This document shows positions 8,175-17,757 of a stretch of 64,000 bases of DNA, piece by piece. Each line of letters begins with the position of its first letter. The first letter of the stretch is position 1. Origin of the DNA: RUG100 sp050953405 (lineage in GTDB: Bacteria > Bacillota > Clostridia > Peptostreptococcales > Anaerovoracaceae); assembly GCA_050953405.1 (NCBI GenBank), contig JBMNMP010000001.1, positions 558,001 to 622,000 on the forward strand, given 5' to 3'. Both the position numbers and the translations under genes were made by a program. The notes under the pieces are model-generated. The model saw only the letters and a program-made list of their open reading frames with translations. It did no database searches and was not told the origin of the DNA.

Positions 8175-9479
8175 GCTGTATATAAATGCGAAGGTCACTA
8201 TCGCTGAGAGCAGTTCGGCGACGATGGCGGAAATCCAGATGCCGTCGAGCCCGAGCCATATCGGCAGCAGCATTACCAGTCCCGCACGGAAGAGAAACGA
8301 CCGCGACAGGGCGATGACGGCGGAGACGGGTCCGTTGTTCAGGGCGGTGAAAAAGTTGGATCCGAAGACGTTGAATCCCATGAGTATAAAGCAGAAGACG
8401 AGTATGTGAAATCCGTGCAGCGTCAGTTGCAGCAGGTCCTTGTCGTAGCCTACGAATATACTGCAGAGCGGCTTTGCCAGAAGTTCTGCCAGAAGGGTCA
8501 GTGCGATGCCCGATCCCAGCATGAGGCGTATGCTCTGACGGAAAAGGTTCTGCAGCTCTGCGTGCGTACGGGCACCGTAGTTGTAGCTTACCACGGGTGC
8601 GATACCCATGCCGTACCCGAAGAATATCGCCATGAAGATCATATTTACATACATCATGACGCCGAAAGCGGCTACACCGTCCTGACCGGCGAACTTCAGC
8701 AGCTGCCAGTTGTATATCATGCCGACGAAGGAGACCGATATCTCGCTGACCAGTTCCGAGGAGCCGTTAAAGCAGGTCTGCAGAAAGATGCGCCCGTGGA
8801 ATCCGGAGCGGGTCAGCTGCAGCAGGCTGTTATTCTTGTGCCCGAAGTAAATCAGCGCCGAAATGCCGCCTACAAATTCACTGGTAACCGTCGCCGACGC
8901 GGCTCCGGCCAGGCCGAAGCCGAAGACTGCGATGAAGAGGAAGTCGAGCACCATATTGGTGATCCCGGCGGCCACGGTGACCCCGAGCCCCAGCTTTGGT
9001 TTTTCGGCCGCGATGAAGAAACTCTGGAAAACGCACTGCAGCATGTAGGGAGCCATGGAGATCATGTTGATATTGCCGTAGAGGATACAATCGTCCAGCA
9101 GCTGTCCCCTGGCACCCAGGAAAACAGCAATCGGGTGCATGAATACCAGGCCCAGTACGGTGATCAGGATGCCGATGGCCGCAGTGATATATACGAGCAT
9201 GGAAAAATATTCATTGGCCAGTTCCGGCTTTCTTTCGCCGAGAGTTTTTGCGATCACGGCGCTGCCGCCGGCACCGATCATGAAGCCCAGCGCACCCAGT
9301 ATCATGAGGAAGGGCATGATGAGATTCACGGCGGCAAAAGGCGTTTTGCCAACGATGTTGGACACGAAAAGGCCGTCGACAATATAGTAGATCGAGGTAA
9401 AGATCATCATCGCTATGGACGGGAGAACGAACCGGATCGTCCTCGAGTAAGTGAAATGATCCGATAATTTTATTCGCAT
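8145..9479 (-). CDS. MATE-family multidrug/Na+ exporter
   Basis: About 444 residues with roughly twelve hydrophobic helices in two homologous halves, the norm for MATE (DinF/NorM group) transporters, which expel cationic drugs or metabolites using Na+ or H+ gradients. I chose the start MRIKLSDHF at 9479 because AGGAGG lies four bases upstream on the minus strand; an upstream start at 9536 would add an unlikely Cys-rich leader. It stands alone between the arsR operon and the ABC importer, and the substrate is not predictable. Confidence 0.9.
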   Translation of the reverse strand: MRIKLSDHFTYSRTIRFVLPSIAMMIFTSIYYIVDGLFVSNIVGKTPFAAVNLIMPFLMILGALGFMIGAGGSAVIAKTLGERKPELANEYFSMLVYITAAIGILITVLGLVFMHPIAVFLGARGQLLDDCILYGNINMISMAPYMLQCVFQSFFIAAEKPKLGLGVTVAAGITNMVLDFLFIAVFGFGLAGAASATVTSEFVGGISALIYFGHKNNSLLQLTRSGFHGRIFLQTCFNGSSELVSEISVSFVGMIYNWQLLKFAGQDGVAAFGVMMYVNMIFMAIFFGYGMGIAPVVSYNYGARTHAELQNLFRQSIRLMLGSGIALTLLAELLAKPLCSIFVGYDKDLLQLTLHGFHILVFCFILMGFNVFGSNFFTALNNGPVSAVIALSRSFLFRAGLVMLLPIWLGLDGIWISAIVAELLSAIVTFAFIYSKRERYHYWP

Positions 9480-9579
9480 AAAGCCTCCTGATGACAGGAT
9501 ATCACATCGAAGAGGGCAATAGCAATCACGCGTCATCCGCTTTGCCTTTTAAAATATTGATATTGGATAAAAAAATGAC

Positions 9580-9705
9580 CCCCCGGCGGGCTTATATCCC
9601 GCGGACGCATCATGTAAAATCAAACGTGACCGGCGCCGCAGAACGGAAGAGCCGGGCATGCTGCCGCCATCGGCGGGGAAAGGTCAACAGGAAAGAAGCC
9701 GGGAA
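9580..9705 (+). promoter_or_regulatory. structured leader of the ABC importer operon (possible metal/cobalamin riboswitch)
   Basis: The leader has stems GCGGG/CCCGC (9586-9602), CCGCC/GGCGG with an ATC loop (9664-9676), and a possible long-range closing pair GACC (9628-9631) with GGTC (9682-9685). Segments such as CCCGCGGACGCATCATGTAA and GAGCCGGGCATGCTGCC loosely recall conserved stretches of cobalamin riboswitches, but the match is incomplete and I cannot fold it here. A regulatory RNA would fit a nickel/cobalt-type importer. Confidence 0.25.
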
Positions 9706-10701
9706 ATGAAAGCAAAACTGATGCGTTCTATCATGAATAAGGTTGTGCAGATGATCGTCATGCTGATAGTGTTGTCGGTCATCGTTTTCGCTGTTTCCAG
9801 GGCCTGTCCCGGTGATCCGCTCAAGTCGTATTACGGCGACGGCGTGGAACGCATGAGTACGGAGCAGAAATATCAGGCCAGGGAACACCTGGGCCTTAAT
9901 GACCCGCTGCCGGCGCAGTATTTTCGCTGGGCGGGAAATGCTCTGCAGGGAAACTGGGGGATCTCATATAAATACAAGAGGCCGGTGCGCGAGGTAATCG
10001 GAAACTTCTGGCTGAACACTGTACTGCTGGGCGGGATATCGCTTGCCTTGATATTCTTCCTTTCGGCACGGCTGGCGCAGTACTGTGCGCGGCGGGAAGG
10101 AAGCCCCGCGGACCGCGTGATCTGCAAGATAGGCGTGGTGACCAGCAGTATGCCGGAGTTCTTTCTGGCAATACTGCTGCTCATGCTGCTGGCGGTCAAA
10201 CTGCCGCTGTTCCCCACCGGAAACGCTTACTCCTATGGTGAGGGCGCAGATGTGCTCGACCGTATGTGGCATCTGGTTCTGCCGGTGTCCGCGATCATGA
10301 TCTCACACCTCTGGTATTTTGCTTACATGGTGCGCAACAAGCTCACCGAAGAAACGCGTAAAGACTATGTGCTGCTCTGCAAGGTCAAAGGAATGTCGAA
10401 CAAAGAGATCATACGGCGGCACTGCATGAAGAACATCATGCCGTCTTTTCTCACGCTGATGGCGGTGCAGGTGCCCCACATACTCGGGGGGACGTACGTT
10501 GTGGAGATGGTGTTCTCTTATCCCGGGCTCGGATTGCTGAGCCTGGAAAGCGCCAAATACCAGGATTACAACATGCTGATGGCGCTCTGCCTCCTGACTG
10601 GCGCCGCGGTGCTCATCGCCAACCTCGTCGCTCAGATCATCAGCGAGGTCATCGACCCGCGCATGGATTACCGGGAGGAGATGGCTGTAAATGATCGGTA
10701 A
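9706..10701 (+). CDS. ABC importer permease, DppB/NikB type
   Basis: About 331 residues, six hydrophobic segments, with the EAA loop DYVLLCKVKGMSNKEIIRRH that docks to the ATPase, and the family ending YPGLGLLSLESAKYQDYNML. Part of a peptide/nickel (PepT) family ABC importer in the cytoplasmic membrane. ATG 9706 was chosen because the preceding residues lie in the structured leader. It overlaps the next permease gene by 11 bases. Operon order is permease, permease, binding protein, fused ATPase. Confidence 0.9.
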   Translation: MKAKLMRSIMNKVVQMIVMLIVLSVIVFAVSRACPGDPLKSYYGDGVERMSTEQKYQAREHLGLNDPLPAQYFRWAGNALQGNWGISYKYKRPVREVIGNFWLNTVLLGGISLALIFFLSARLAQYCARREGSPADRVICKIGVVTSSMPEFFLAILLLMLLAVKLPLFPTGNAYSYGEGADVLDRMWHLVLPVSAIMISHLWYFAYMVRNKLTEETRKDYVLLCKVKGMSNKEIIRRHCMKNIMPSFLTLMAVQVPHILGGTYVVEMVFSYPGLGLLSLESAKYQDYNMLMALCLLTGAAVLIANLVAQIISEVIDPRMDYREEMAVNDR

Positions 10702-11533
10702 GCGGAGGAAGATCACGCTCGATATGCAGCCGCCGATGGTGTCCATCTGCATCGTATTCGCGATCGCAGCTGCATGCGTACTTGCGAATCTGATCGCTCC
10801 ATACGGGGTGACCGATATGGACGCCGGTGCGCTCGATGCCGCACCGGATGCATCCCATATATTCGGCACAGACACCCTGGGCCGGGATCTCTTTTCCATG
10901 ATCCTTTACGGGGGCCGGGACTCTCTGCTGATAGGATGCCTGGCGACCTGCATCTCTACGTTGATCGCCGTAGTCTACGGCTGTGTCAGCGGCCTGGCAC
11001 CGCGCGTCGCCGGCGATGTGATGATGCGTTTTGTCGAACTGCTGCTGTCGATCCCGGGGATCCTGCTGATCATATTCCTGCAGGCCATGCTGGGTGAGCC
11101 TACCATATTCTCGATCTCGCTGGTGATCGGGATCACCAGCTGGATGAACATTTCCAAGATCGTTCGCAGCGAAGTGAGGCAGATCAGGAATACGGATTAC
11201 GTGCTGGCGGCGAGGACCATGGGAGGCAGATTTTTCTACATATTGTGGCGGCACCTGATGCCCAACTTTATCTCATCGATAATGTTCATGGTGGTCTCCA
11301 ATATCGGTTCCGCCATAGCCACAGAAGCCACGCTGAGCTTCCTCGGACTCGGCCTGCCGCTGACAAAAGTGTCCTGGGGCAGCCTGATGTCCATGTCGCA
11401 GGAAGCAATGCTCTCCGGCTGCTGGTGGATAATACTGCTGCCGGGCGTATTCCTGGTGACCATGCTGGTGTGCATCACTGATATCGGTGATTATATAAGA
11501 AAGAAAAACAACAGGCTTTTCAGCAATCTGTAG
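10691..11533 (+). CDS. ABC importer permease, DppC/NikC type
   Basis: 280 residues. The N-terminal helix is followed by a short periplasm-side segment with HIFGTDTLGRDLFS, the hallmark of DppC/OppC/NikC subunits, then the transport domain with the coupling loop DYVLAARTMGGRFFYILWRHLMPN. Pairs with the DppB-type subunit upstream. GGAGGA sits in the end of the upstream gene just before this ATG. Confidence 0.92.
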   Translation: MIGKRRKITLDMQPPMVSICIVFAIAAACVLANLIAPYGVTDMDAGALDAAPDASHIFGTDTLGRDLFSMILYGGRDSLLIGCLATCISTLIAVVYGCVSGLAPRVAGDVMMRFVELLLSIPGILLIIFLQAMLGEPTIFSISLVIGITSWMNISKIVRSEVRQIRNTDYVLAARTMGGRFFYILWRHLMPNFISSIMFMVVSNIGSAIATEATLSFLGLGLPLTKVSWGSLMSMSQEAMLSGCWWIILLPGVFLVTMLVCITDIGDYIRKKNNRLFSNL

Positions 11534-11561
11534 TGTAAACAATGATGAAGGAGACAAGCAA

Positions 11562-13109
11562 ATGAAAAAGAAAATTCTCATGATCGTATTGTGCGCGGTG
11601 GTCGCCTTTTCCATGATAGGTATGGCCGGATGTGGCAAAAGTGCTAACGATGAAGACACACTCGTATATGGCAGCGGTGACTACACGGCCATAAATCCTG
11701 CCCTCTACGAGCACGGCGAGATCAACGCCCTGATATTTGCCGGGCTGACAGCGCACGACAAGAACGACAAAGTAGTGCCGGGACTGGCAAAGTCGTGGGA
11801 ATGGAACGATGACAGCAAGACTTATACCTTCCACCTGAGAAAGGGACTCACCTTCCAGGACGGCAAAAAGCTGACCTCCAAAGATGTGAAATTCACGCTG
11901 GATGCTATCTTGGACAAGGACAACCAGTCGGAGATCATCTCCAACTACAGGGATATCGCAGGGATCGAATGCCCGGACGAACTGACGGTCAACATCAGGC
12001 TCAAGAGAGCAAACGTGGCTTTCCCTGATTACATGACCATCGGCATCCTGCCGCAGCACCTCCTGAAGGGAAAGAACCTCGCAGAAGCAAAGTTCAACCA
12101 GGACCCCGTCGGCGCCGGCCCCTACAAGCTGGCCAAATGGGATCAGGGACAGAGCATCACTCTGGAGCCGTTCGATAATTACTATGCAGGCAGGGCCAAG
12201 ATCAAAAAGATCATTTTCAAGATCGTAGAGGACAGCGATGCGCGCGCCGCACAGCTGGAATCCGGTGATCTGGACATGGCACAGGTAACTCCGAAGGATG
12301 CGAAGAACTTCCGCAAGAACGACAAGTTCAACGTGTACGACATGAAGACTGCCGACTACAGGGCTATAGCTTACAATTACAACAGTGCTTTCTTCAAAAA
12401 GCACCGGGAGCTGCCGAATATCCTCAGCTATGCGCTGGATCGCAAGGCTATCCTCAACAGCGTCCAGCTCGGTCAGGGGCAGGTGGCTTATTCCCCGCTC
12501 CAAAAGAACAAATACAACGACCCGGATATGGAAAAATTCTCCTATGATCCGCAGCGCTGCGAAAAGCTGCTGCAGCAGAACGGCTGGAAGAAGGATAAGG
12601 ACGGCATCTATGAGAAGGATGGAGACAAGCTGGCTTTCACCATCAATGCGATGGAGGACGACCAGCTGAGGGTCGATATGGCAAAGATGTGCGCCGAGCA
12701 GCTGCGAAAGATCGGAGCCGATGTCGAGGCCAAGGCACAGCAGGAGATGGACTGGGAGAATCAGGACAGCTGCATCATCGGCTGGGGCAGCCCCTTCGAT
12801 GCCGACGATCATACTTACAAGATCTTCACCACGGGCGCGGGGGACAATTATACATATTACTCGAACAAGGCGGTAGACAGAACGCTGACACAGGCCAGGA
12901 GCGAAGAGAACGATGCTGTGCGTGGACAGCTGTACAGGCAGTTCCAGGAAGAACTGACAAAGCAGATGCCGTATACTTTCATCACTTATGTCGATGCTGA
13001 TTACGTCATCAAGAAGGGAATCACCGGCATCACTCCGAAGACGGTGCTCGGCCATCACGGAGTCGGGGTCTTCTGGAATATCGCGGACTGGCAGATCAAG
13101 AAGAAATGA
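11562..13109 (+). CDS. ABC importer substrate-binding lipoprotein (SBP family 5)
   Basis: 515 residues with a lipoprotein signal: charged MKKK, hydrophobic core, lipobox MAGC (Cys24). The body matches extracellular solute-binding protein family 5 (FHLRKGLTFQDGKKLTSKDVKFTLD; DPVGAGPYKLAKWDQGQ), which binds oligopeptides, nickel chelates or similar ligands outside the membrane. The order, with the binding protein third and a fused ATPase, is common in Clostridia for transporters annotated as nickel or peptide; specificity is open. AAGGAGA precedes the start. The stop overlaps the next start (ATGA). Confidence 0.9.
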   Translation: MKKKILMIVLCAVVAFSMIGMAGCGKSANDEDTLVYGSGDYTAINPALYEHGEINALIFAGLTAHDKNDKVVPGLAKSWEWNDDSKTYTFHLRKGLTFQDGKKLTSKDVKFTLDAILDKDNQSEIISNYRDIAGIECPDELTVNIRLKRANVAFPDYMTIGILPQHLLKGKNLAEAKFNQDPVGAGPYKLAKWDQGQSITLEPFDNYYAGRAKIKKIIFKIVEDSDARAAQLESGDLDMAQVTPKDAKNFRKNDKFNVYDMKTADYRAIAYNYNSAFFKKHRELPNILSYALDRKAILNSVQLGQGQVAYSPLQKNKYNDPDMEKFSYDPQRCEKLLQQNGWKKDKDGIYEKDGDKLAFTINAMEDDQLRVDMAKMCAEQLRKIGADVEAKAQQEMDWENQDSCIIGWGSPFDADDHTYKIFTTGAGDNYTYYSNKAVDRTLTQARSEENDAVRGQLYRQFQEELTKQMPYTFITYVDADYVIKKGITGITPKTVLGHHGVGVFWNIADWQIKKK

Positions 13110-14587
13110 GCAGGGATGAGCTACTGAAAATTGAAAATTTACGGCTCACTTTCAACGGGCCGCACGGTCAGGTGCCGGCAGTGCGGGGCGTAAGCTTTGC
13201 TGTCCGGCACGGCGAGATCCTGGCCCTCGTAGGTGAATCGGGCTGCGGCAAGACCGCCCTTTGCAGGGCGGTCCTTCGCCTGCACAGTGCTCATGCGGAG
13301 ATCTCCGGTGACAGCAGCATTATGCTCTGCGGGCGCGATGTGCTGCGCCTTTCAGAGACCGAGATGCAGAGCGTCCGTGGCAGCGAGGCTGCCATGATCT
13401 TTCAGGATCCCATGTTTTCTCTGGATCCGGTGTTCTCTGTCGGCGAGCAGATCATGGAGCCGATGCTGATCCATGGAGCGACCCGCGCTGAGGCGCGGGA
13501 CAGGGCCATAGAGCTGTTGCGTCGCGTGGGTATCGGAAAGGCGGAGACCCGCTTTGCTCAGTATCCGCACCAGTTTTCCGGAGGGATGCGCCAGAGGGTG
13601 GCCATAGCGACGGCCCTCGCCTGCAGACCCAGGCTGCTGATAGCGGATGAGCCGACGACGGCGCTGGATGCGGATATACGCGATGAGATAACGGATCTGC
13701 TGCGTCGACTCGTCGCCGTGGAGGAGGAGCGGGGTATGGGCATGATCTTCGTCACCCATGACCTGGTTCTTGCAAGGCGGCTGGCTGACCGCATCCTTGT
13801 GATGAAGGAGGGACGCATAGTTGAAGAGGGCACTGCGGAAAAAATATTCGAGCATCCGGAGAACGATTACACGCGCGATCTGATACGCTATGCTGAATAC
13901 GGCACGCGGCGCAGCCACCGCCACCTCGGTGAAGCGGATGTCAGGAGTGCACGAACAGAGCCGCTGGTCAGTATCCGCGGTCTGCGAAAGAGTTTCCGGC
14001 TGGGCAAAAGACAGATCGATACGGTGCTCCGTGATTTCGATCTGGATGTCATGAAAGGCGAGATCCTGGGGATCATAGGTCCGTCCGGCTGTGGGAAATC
14101 GACTCTGGCCAGATGCATCATGGGCATTGAACGCCCTGACGCAGGCGTTATAGACCGCAGCAAAGTAAAAAACCCGCAGATGATTTTTCAGGATTCTGCA
14201 GAAGCCCTGAACCCGCGGATGACGATCGGCAGCATCATCGCCGAACCGCTCCGCCTGCGCAGGAGAACTGTCAGCCGCACTGAAGTAAAGAAAAGAGTGC
14301 GCGAAGTCATGGAACAAGTGCATCTTTCACCGGAAATCTCCGGGCGGCACCCTTACGAGCTCTCTGGGGGCCAGCGCCAGCGGGCGGCGATCGCCAGAGC
14401 GCTGATAACGGATCCCGACTTTATCATAGCGGACGAACCGACCTCGTCTCTGGATGTATCCATCCAGGCGCAGATCATCCACCTGCTGCGGGAGATCCGC
14501 GACCAGCGCGATCTCACCATGATACTGATCGCGCACGACCTGCCCATGGCGATGCATATCAGCGATCGCATCCTGTCGCTTGACTGA
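13106..14587 (+). CDS. fused double ATPase of the ABC importer (DppD-DppF type)
   Basis: 493 residues carrying two complete ABC domains in one chain. Domain 1: Walker A GESGCGKTA, signature FSGGMRQRVAIA, Walker B LLIADEPTTALD. Domain 2 (from about residue 290): GPSGCGKST, LSGGQRQRAAIARAL, FIIADEPTSSLD. In most PepT-family importers these are two genes (dppD, dppF); here a fusion ensures one heterodimer-like unit. The gene starts by ATGA overlap with the binding protein and ends just before an intrinsic terminator. Confidence 0.93.
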   Translation: MSRDELLKIENLRLTFNGPHGQVPAVRGVSFAVRHGEILALVGESGCGKTALCRAVLRLHSAHAEISGDSSIMLCGRDVLRLSETEMQSVRGSEAAMIFQDPMFSLDPVFSVGEQIMEPMLIHGATRAEARDRAIELLRRVGIGKAETRFAQYPHQFSGGMRQRVAIATALACRPRLLIADEPTTALDADIRDEITDLLRRLVAVEEERGMGMIFVTHDLVLARRLADRILVMKEGRIVEEGTAEKIFEHPENDYTRDLIRYAEYGTRRSHRHLGEADVRSARTEPLVSIRGLRKSFRLGKRQIDTVLRDFDLDVMKGEILGIIGPSGCGKSTLARCIMGIERPDAGVIDRSKVKNPQMIFQDSAEALNPRMTIGSIIAEPLRLRRRTVSRTEVKKRVREVMEQVHLSPEISGRHPYELSGGQRQRAAIARALITDPDFIIADEPTSSLDVSIQAQIIHLLREIRDQRDLTMILIAHDLPMAMHISDRILSLD

Positions 14588-14589
14588 AG

Positions 14590-14617
14590 AAAAGCAGCCC
14601 GCTTGGAGCTGCTTTTT
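14590..14617 (+). terminator. intrinsic terminator of the ABC importer operon
   Basis: AAAAGCAGC (14590-14598) and GCTGCTTTTT (14608-14617) flank a nine-base loop, three bases after the ATPase stop. It lies just before the convergent SDR stop. Confidence 0.7.
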
Positions 14618-14622
14618 GATCT

Positions 14623-15423
14623 TTAATAATATAGTTCCTGAGGGCCTTTGTATTCCTGGATGGTGTTGCCACCGTCTACTATAAAGGCCTGACCGGTGAT
14701 GTAGGAAGCTTTGTCGGAAGCCAGGAAGATGTTCATGTTGGCAACTTCTCTGGCTTCGGCACTGCGGCCCAGCGGCGTGTTCCTGCCGCCGGCGGCTTCC
14801 GCTTCGGTCTGCGAAGCCGTTCCGATCCAGCCGGGGAGCACGTTGTTGATCATGACGTTGTTCTTGCCGACTTCGATGGCGATGGCACGGCTCATGCCGA
14901 TGATCGCCGCCTTGGCTGCGCTGTAGGAAGCTTCGCCCGGGTTGCTGACCACGGGCCCGGTGACCGAGGAAGTGTTCACGATCCTGCCATAGTTATTCTT
15001 CACCATGTAGGGGAGCACCTGCTTGGTCACATTGAACGGGATGCCCAGATTCCTGGCGATGGAGTCATCCCAGCTGTCATAGCTCATGTCGCTGAAGGAG
15101 GAAAAATCCTCTTCCATGCCGACCTGGACCATGCCTGCGTTGTTGATCAGTACATCGATGCGGCCGAAATCTTTGATGATATCCGCGATCAGGTTCTCTA
15201 CCTGCTCACGGTCAATGAGGTTGGCGATATACCCTTTCGCCGGGGCACCGAATTCATTTTTCAGCTCCTCGACGCGCTGATAGATGCGGTCGGTGGTGGC
15301 CACCAGGATGACGGTGCCGCCCAGTTCGGCCAGTATCTTTGCTGTTTCAAAGCCGATGCCGGCGGGACTGCCCGCGCCGGTCACCAGGCATATTTTGTCT
15401 TTGAATTCTATGAATGGTTTCAT
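14623..15423 (-). CDS. short-chain dehydrogenase/reductase
   Basis: About 266 residues. Classical SDR features: nucleotide loop TGAGSPAGIG (15-24), NNAG (94-97), and the catalytic triad Ser152/153, Tyr167, Lys171 (YSAAK). It ends with the usual VDGGNT strand. Such enzymes oxidise or reduce hydroxyl/keto groups with NAD(P)H. I chose ATG 15423 (MKPFIEF), eight bases after AAGGAG, rather than GTG 15432. It lies downstream of the CoA-transferase on the same strand, which suggests a 3-hydroxyacyl- or alcohol-type substrate linked to that pathway, but this is inference. Confidence 0.88.
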   Translation of the reverse strand: MKPFIEFKDKICLVTGAGSPAGIGFETAKILAELGGTVILVATTDRIYQRVEELKNEFGAPAKGYIANLIDREQVENLIADIIKDFGRIDVLINNAGMVQVGMEEDFSSFSDMSYDSWDDSIARNLGIPFNVTKQVLPYMVKNNYGRIVNTSSVTGPVVSNPGEASYSAAKAAIIGMSRAIAIEVGKNNVMINNVLPGWIGTASQTEAEAAGGRNTPLGRSAEAREVANMNIFLASDKASYITGQAFIVDGGNTIQEYKGPQELYY

Positions 15424-15520
15424 TTCTATCACTCCTTACTTGCTTTTACGATTTCTGCGAGACATCCATCCCAGCCGTCGATCTGGGCCTGGATGGCGTC
15501 GTCTCCGGTTACCGGTGAGA

Positions 15521-16999
15521 TCAGCTTTTCATGGTGCCCGTCTCCAGGAACCTCTGGTGCCAGCTGAGCGCCTGCGTGAGATCGTGCGGCGTCTGCTGCC
15601 CGGGGGCCACTTTCCCGGCGTGCTCGAAGTACTCGCGCAGCAGGGGCCTGTAGTCGGGATGGGCGCAGTTCTCTATTATTGATTCAGCGCGTTCCTGCGG
15701 AGTCTTCCAGCGCAGGTCGGCGATGCCCTGTTCTGTTATCAGCACCTGCACATCGTGCTCGGTGTGGTCGACATGGCTCACCATGGGCACAAGGCAGGAA
15801 ATGTCGCCGCCCTTTGCAGTGGACTCCGTCGCAAAGATGCTGATGCGGGCATTGCGCGTAAAGTCGCCGCTGCCGCCGATGCCGTTCATGATGCGGCTGC
15901 CGCAGATGTGCGTGGAATTCACGTTGCCGTAGATGTCGGCCTCGATGGGCGTATTGATAGCGATGACGCCGAGCCTGCGGATCGGTTCCGGGTGATTGGA
16001 AATGCCCTGCGGCCGCAGCAAGATCCTGCGTTTGAAATCTTCGATATTTTCATAAAAATGACGCCTGCTGCCGGCTCCCAGAGAAATCGCGCTCGCAGAA
16101 ACCGTATCCAGAACACCATGCTCGAGCAGCCCCAGTGCGGCATCCTGCATGACCTCGGTATACATTTGGAGTCCGCGGAAGCCGCTAGTGGCCAGTGACT
16201 GGAGCACGGAGTTGCCGACGCTGCCGACGCCGGACTGCAGCGGCCCCGGATCCTGCGGCAGGCGCCCGGCTGCGATCTCGTTCTTGAGGAAGCTGACCAC
16301 GTTCTTTCCTATCTCCCGCGTAGAGTCGTTCAGTGCCTTGAACTTCGCCGGCTGATCCTCCTCATCGCTGAAAACGATGGCAGCGATCTTCTCCGGCGGG
16401 CAGGGCAGATATTCGGTACCTATGCGGCTGTCGGCCCTGGTGATCTCGAGGATCTTAGCCTCCGGGGGCACGCCGATGTCAAAAAAGTCGTGCATGCCGC
16501 GGATCTCCGGAGGCACTGTACGGTTGATCTCCACGATGACTTTGCCGGCAGCGCGGACTATGGCATCCATGCAGCCCACGCTGGCCGTGGGAATCAGGCC
16601 ATCTTCCGTAATGGCGGCACATTCGACTACTGCGATATCTATTCCGGGTCCCGTGCGGTAGTCGACGAACATTGGAAAGTGTGAGATGTGGATGTCGCTG
16701 TAAGCGACTTCACCAGCGTTGATGGCCCTGCGCATATCCCTGTTGGACTGGTAACCGTAGCGCCTGCCCACGAGGCCGGCCCGCGTCAGTGCTCCGTCGA
16801 GACTGTCGCCCACAGACGCGCCGATGCAGATGGTGAGCTCCCTTGCATGGCCGCTGCTGACCAGCGCTGCGGGTATGGCCTTCGGATAGCCGACTATGGT
16901 GAAACCGTTCATGCCTATGGTCATTCCGCTCCTGATCAGCTGAGCCGCGCTCTCTGCCGACATGATCCTGCTCTCCAGTGAAGATGGTACTCTGTTCAT
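15521..16999 (-). CDS. acetyl-CoA hydrolase/transferase family CoA-transferase (Cat1-like)
   Basis: 492 residues, the normal length for the Cat1/SucC class that moves CoA between acetate and an acyl group such as succinate or butyrate/4-hydroxybutyrate. Visible motifs are the CoA-binding GVGSVGNSVL, the candidate catalytic glutamate in MYTEVMQDA, and GIGGSGDF. A typical family end (WHQRFLETGTMKS) is present. The intergenic space towards the divergent TetR gene suggests local control. Likely part of fermentative acid production; the acyl substrate is not determinable here. Confidence 0.88.
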   Translation of the reverse strand: MNRVPSSLESRIMSAESAAQLIRSGMTIGMNGFTIVGYPKAIPAALVSSGHARELTICIGASVGDSLDGALTRAGLVGRRYGYQSNRDMRRAINAGEVAYSDIHISHFPMFVDYRTGPGIDIAVVECAAITEDGLIPTASVGCMDAIVRAAGKVIVEINRTVPPEIRGMHDFFDIGVPPEAKILEITRADSRIGTEYLPCPPEKIAAIVFSDEEDQPAKFKALNDSTREIGKNVVSFLKNEIAAGRLPQDPGPLQSGVGSVGNSVLQSLATSGFRGLQMYTEVMQDAALGLLEHGVLDTVSASAISLGAGSRRHFYENIEDFKRRILLRPQGISNHPEPIRRLGVIAINTPIEADIYGNVNSTHICGSRIMNGIGGSGDFTRNARISIFATESTAKGGDISCLVPMVSHVDHTEHDVQVLITEQGIADLRWKTPQERAESIIENCAHPDYRPLLREYFEHAGKVAPGQQTPHDLTQALSWHQRFLETGTMKS

Positions 17000-17112
17000 T
17001 TTTTATCTCCGTAATGTGTGAAAACTCTTGTATAGGGTTTCATTATCTCAGAAAACTGTTCATAAATCAATAAAATCGGGGGATTTGCACGGGCCCGGCG
17101 CACGCATTCCGG

Positions 17113-17141
17113 TTGACTGTAAAAGTGTAAGCTAGTAAAAT
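17113..17141 (+). promoter_or_regulatory. sigma-70 promoter of the TetR gene
   Basis: TTGACT (17113-17118), 17-base spacer, TAAAAT (17136-17141), about 37 bases before the TetR start. It faces away from the CoA-transferase gene, so a TetR dimer bound here could control both. Confidence 0.65.
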
Positions 17142-17177
17142 ATAGTTGGTGGGTAGGGAATGCGTGAGAGGTGGAGT

Positions 17178-17756
17178 ATGAAACAAGCAGAAAGACGTCA
17201 GATCAAGAAAAACGAAATTATGGAAAAGAGTTTTGAACGCTTTTGTGAAGGTGGTTTGAACGATACCGGGATCAGAGCACTGGCGGAATCCTGCGGGATG
17301 ACTTCAGCGATGCTTTATTTTTATTTTGACAACCTGGATCAGCTGATAGTGGAATCTACAGAACACTGTATGACCCAGGTGGAAGAAGAATTCATGGCCA
17401 AGGCCCCGCACAATTTGAGCGAGGTGAAAAAGTTCATCGATGAGATCCCGTACTGGACGGCGAAAAAGCACGGCAAAAAATATCGCTTTATGTACCAGGT
17501 GTACACTTCGCCGAAGTACCTTGAAAGCGGCAAAAAGTTTTTTGAACGCCTCAGTGTCCGCTTCACCGCATATGCGGAAGAACTGACGCCGGTACTGGGA
17601 GTGCCCAGAGAGACCCTGCAGGGCATGATATACGGATTTGTGCGGGCGTGTGTACATTTCGCACTGTTCGAAGATGAGGATTACCTCAAGCTGCAGACCG
17701 ATCTTCTGTGGAAGGTCTATACGCTGGCGGCCAAAGAGGGAGCAGAGGAGAAATGA
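17178..17756 (+). CDS. TetR/AcrR-family transcriptional regulator
   Basis: About 192 residues. The N-terminal helix-turn-helix covers about residues 8-52 (NDTGIRALAESCGMTSAMLYFYFDNLDQL); the remaining helices form the ligand/dimer domain. ATG 17178 follows GAGAGGTGGAG at good spacing; an in-frame start at 17160 is less likely. The gene is divergent from the CoA-transferase and two bases upstream of a GNAT gene, so it likely controls one or both. The ligand is unknown. Confidence 0.9.
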   Translation: MKQAERRQIKKNEIMEKSFERFCEGGLNDTGIRALAESCGMTSAMLYFYFDNLDQLIVESTEHCMTQVEEEFMAKAPHNLSEVKKFIDEIPYWTAKKHGKKYRFMYQVYTSPKYLESGKKFFERLSVRFTAYAEELTPVLGVPRETLQGMIYGFVRACVHFALFEDEDYLKLQTDLLWKVYTLAAKEGAEEK

Positions 17757-17757
17757 T

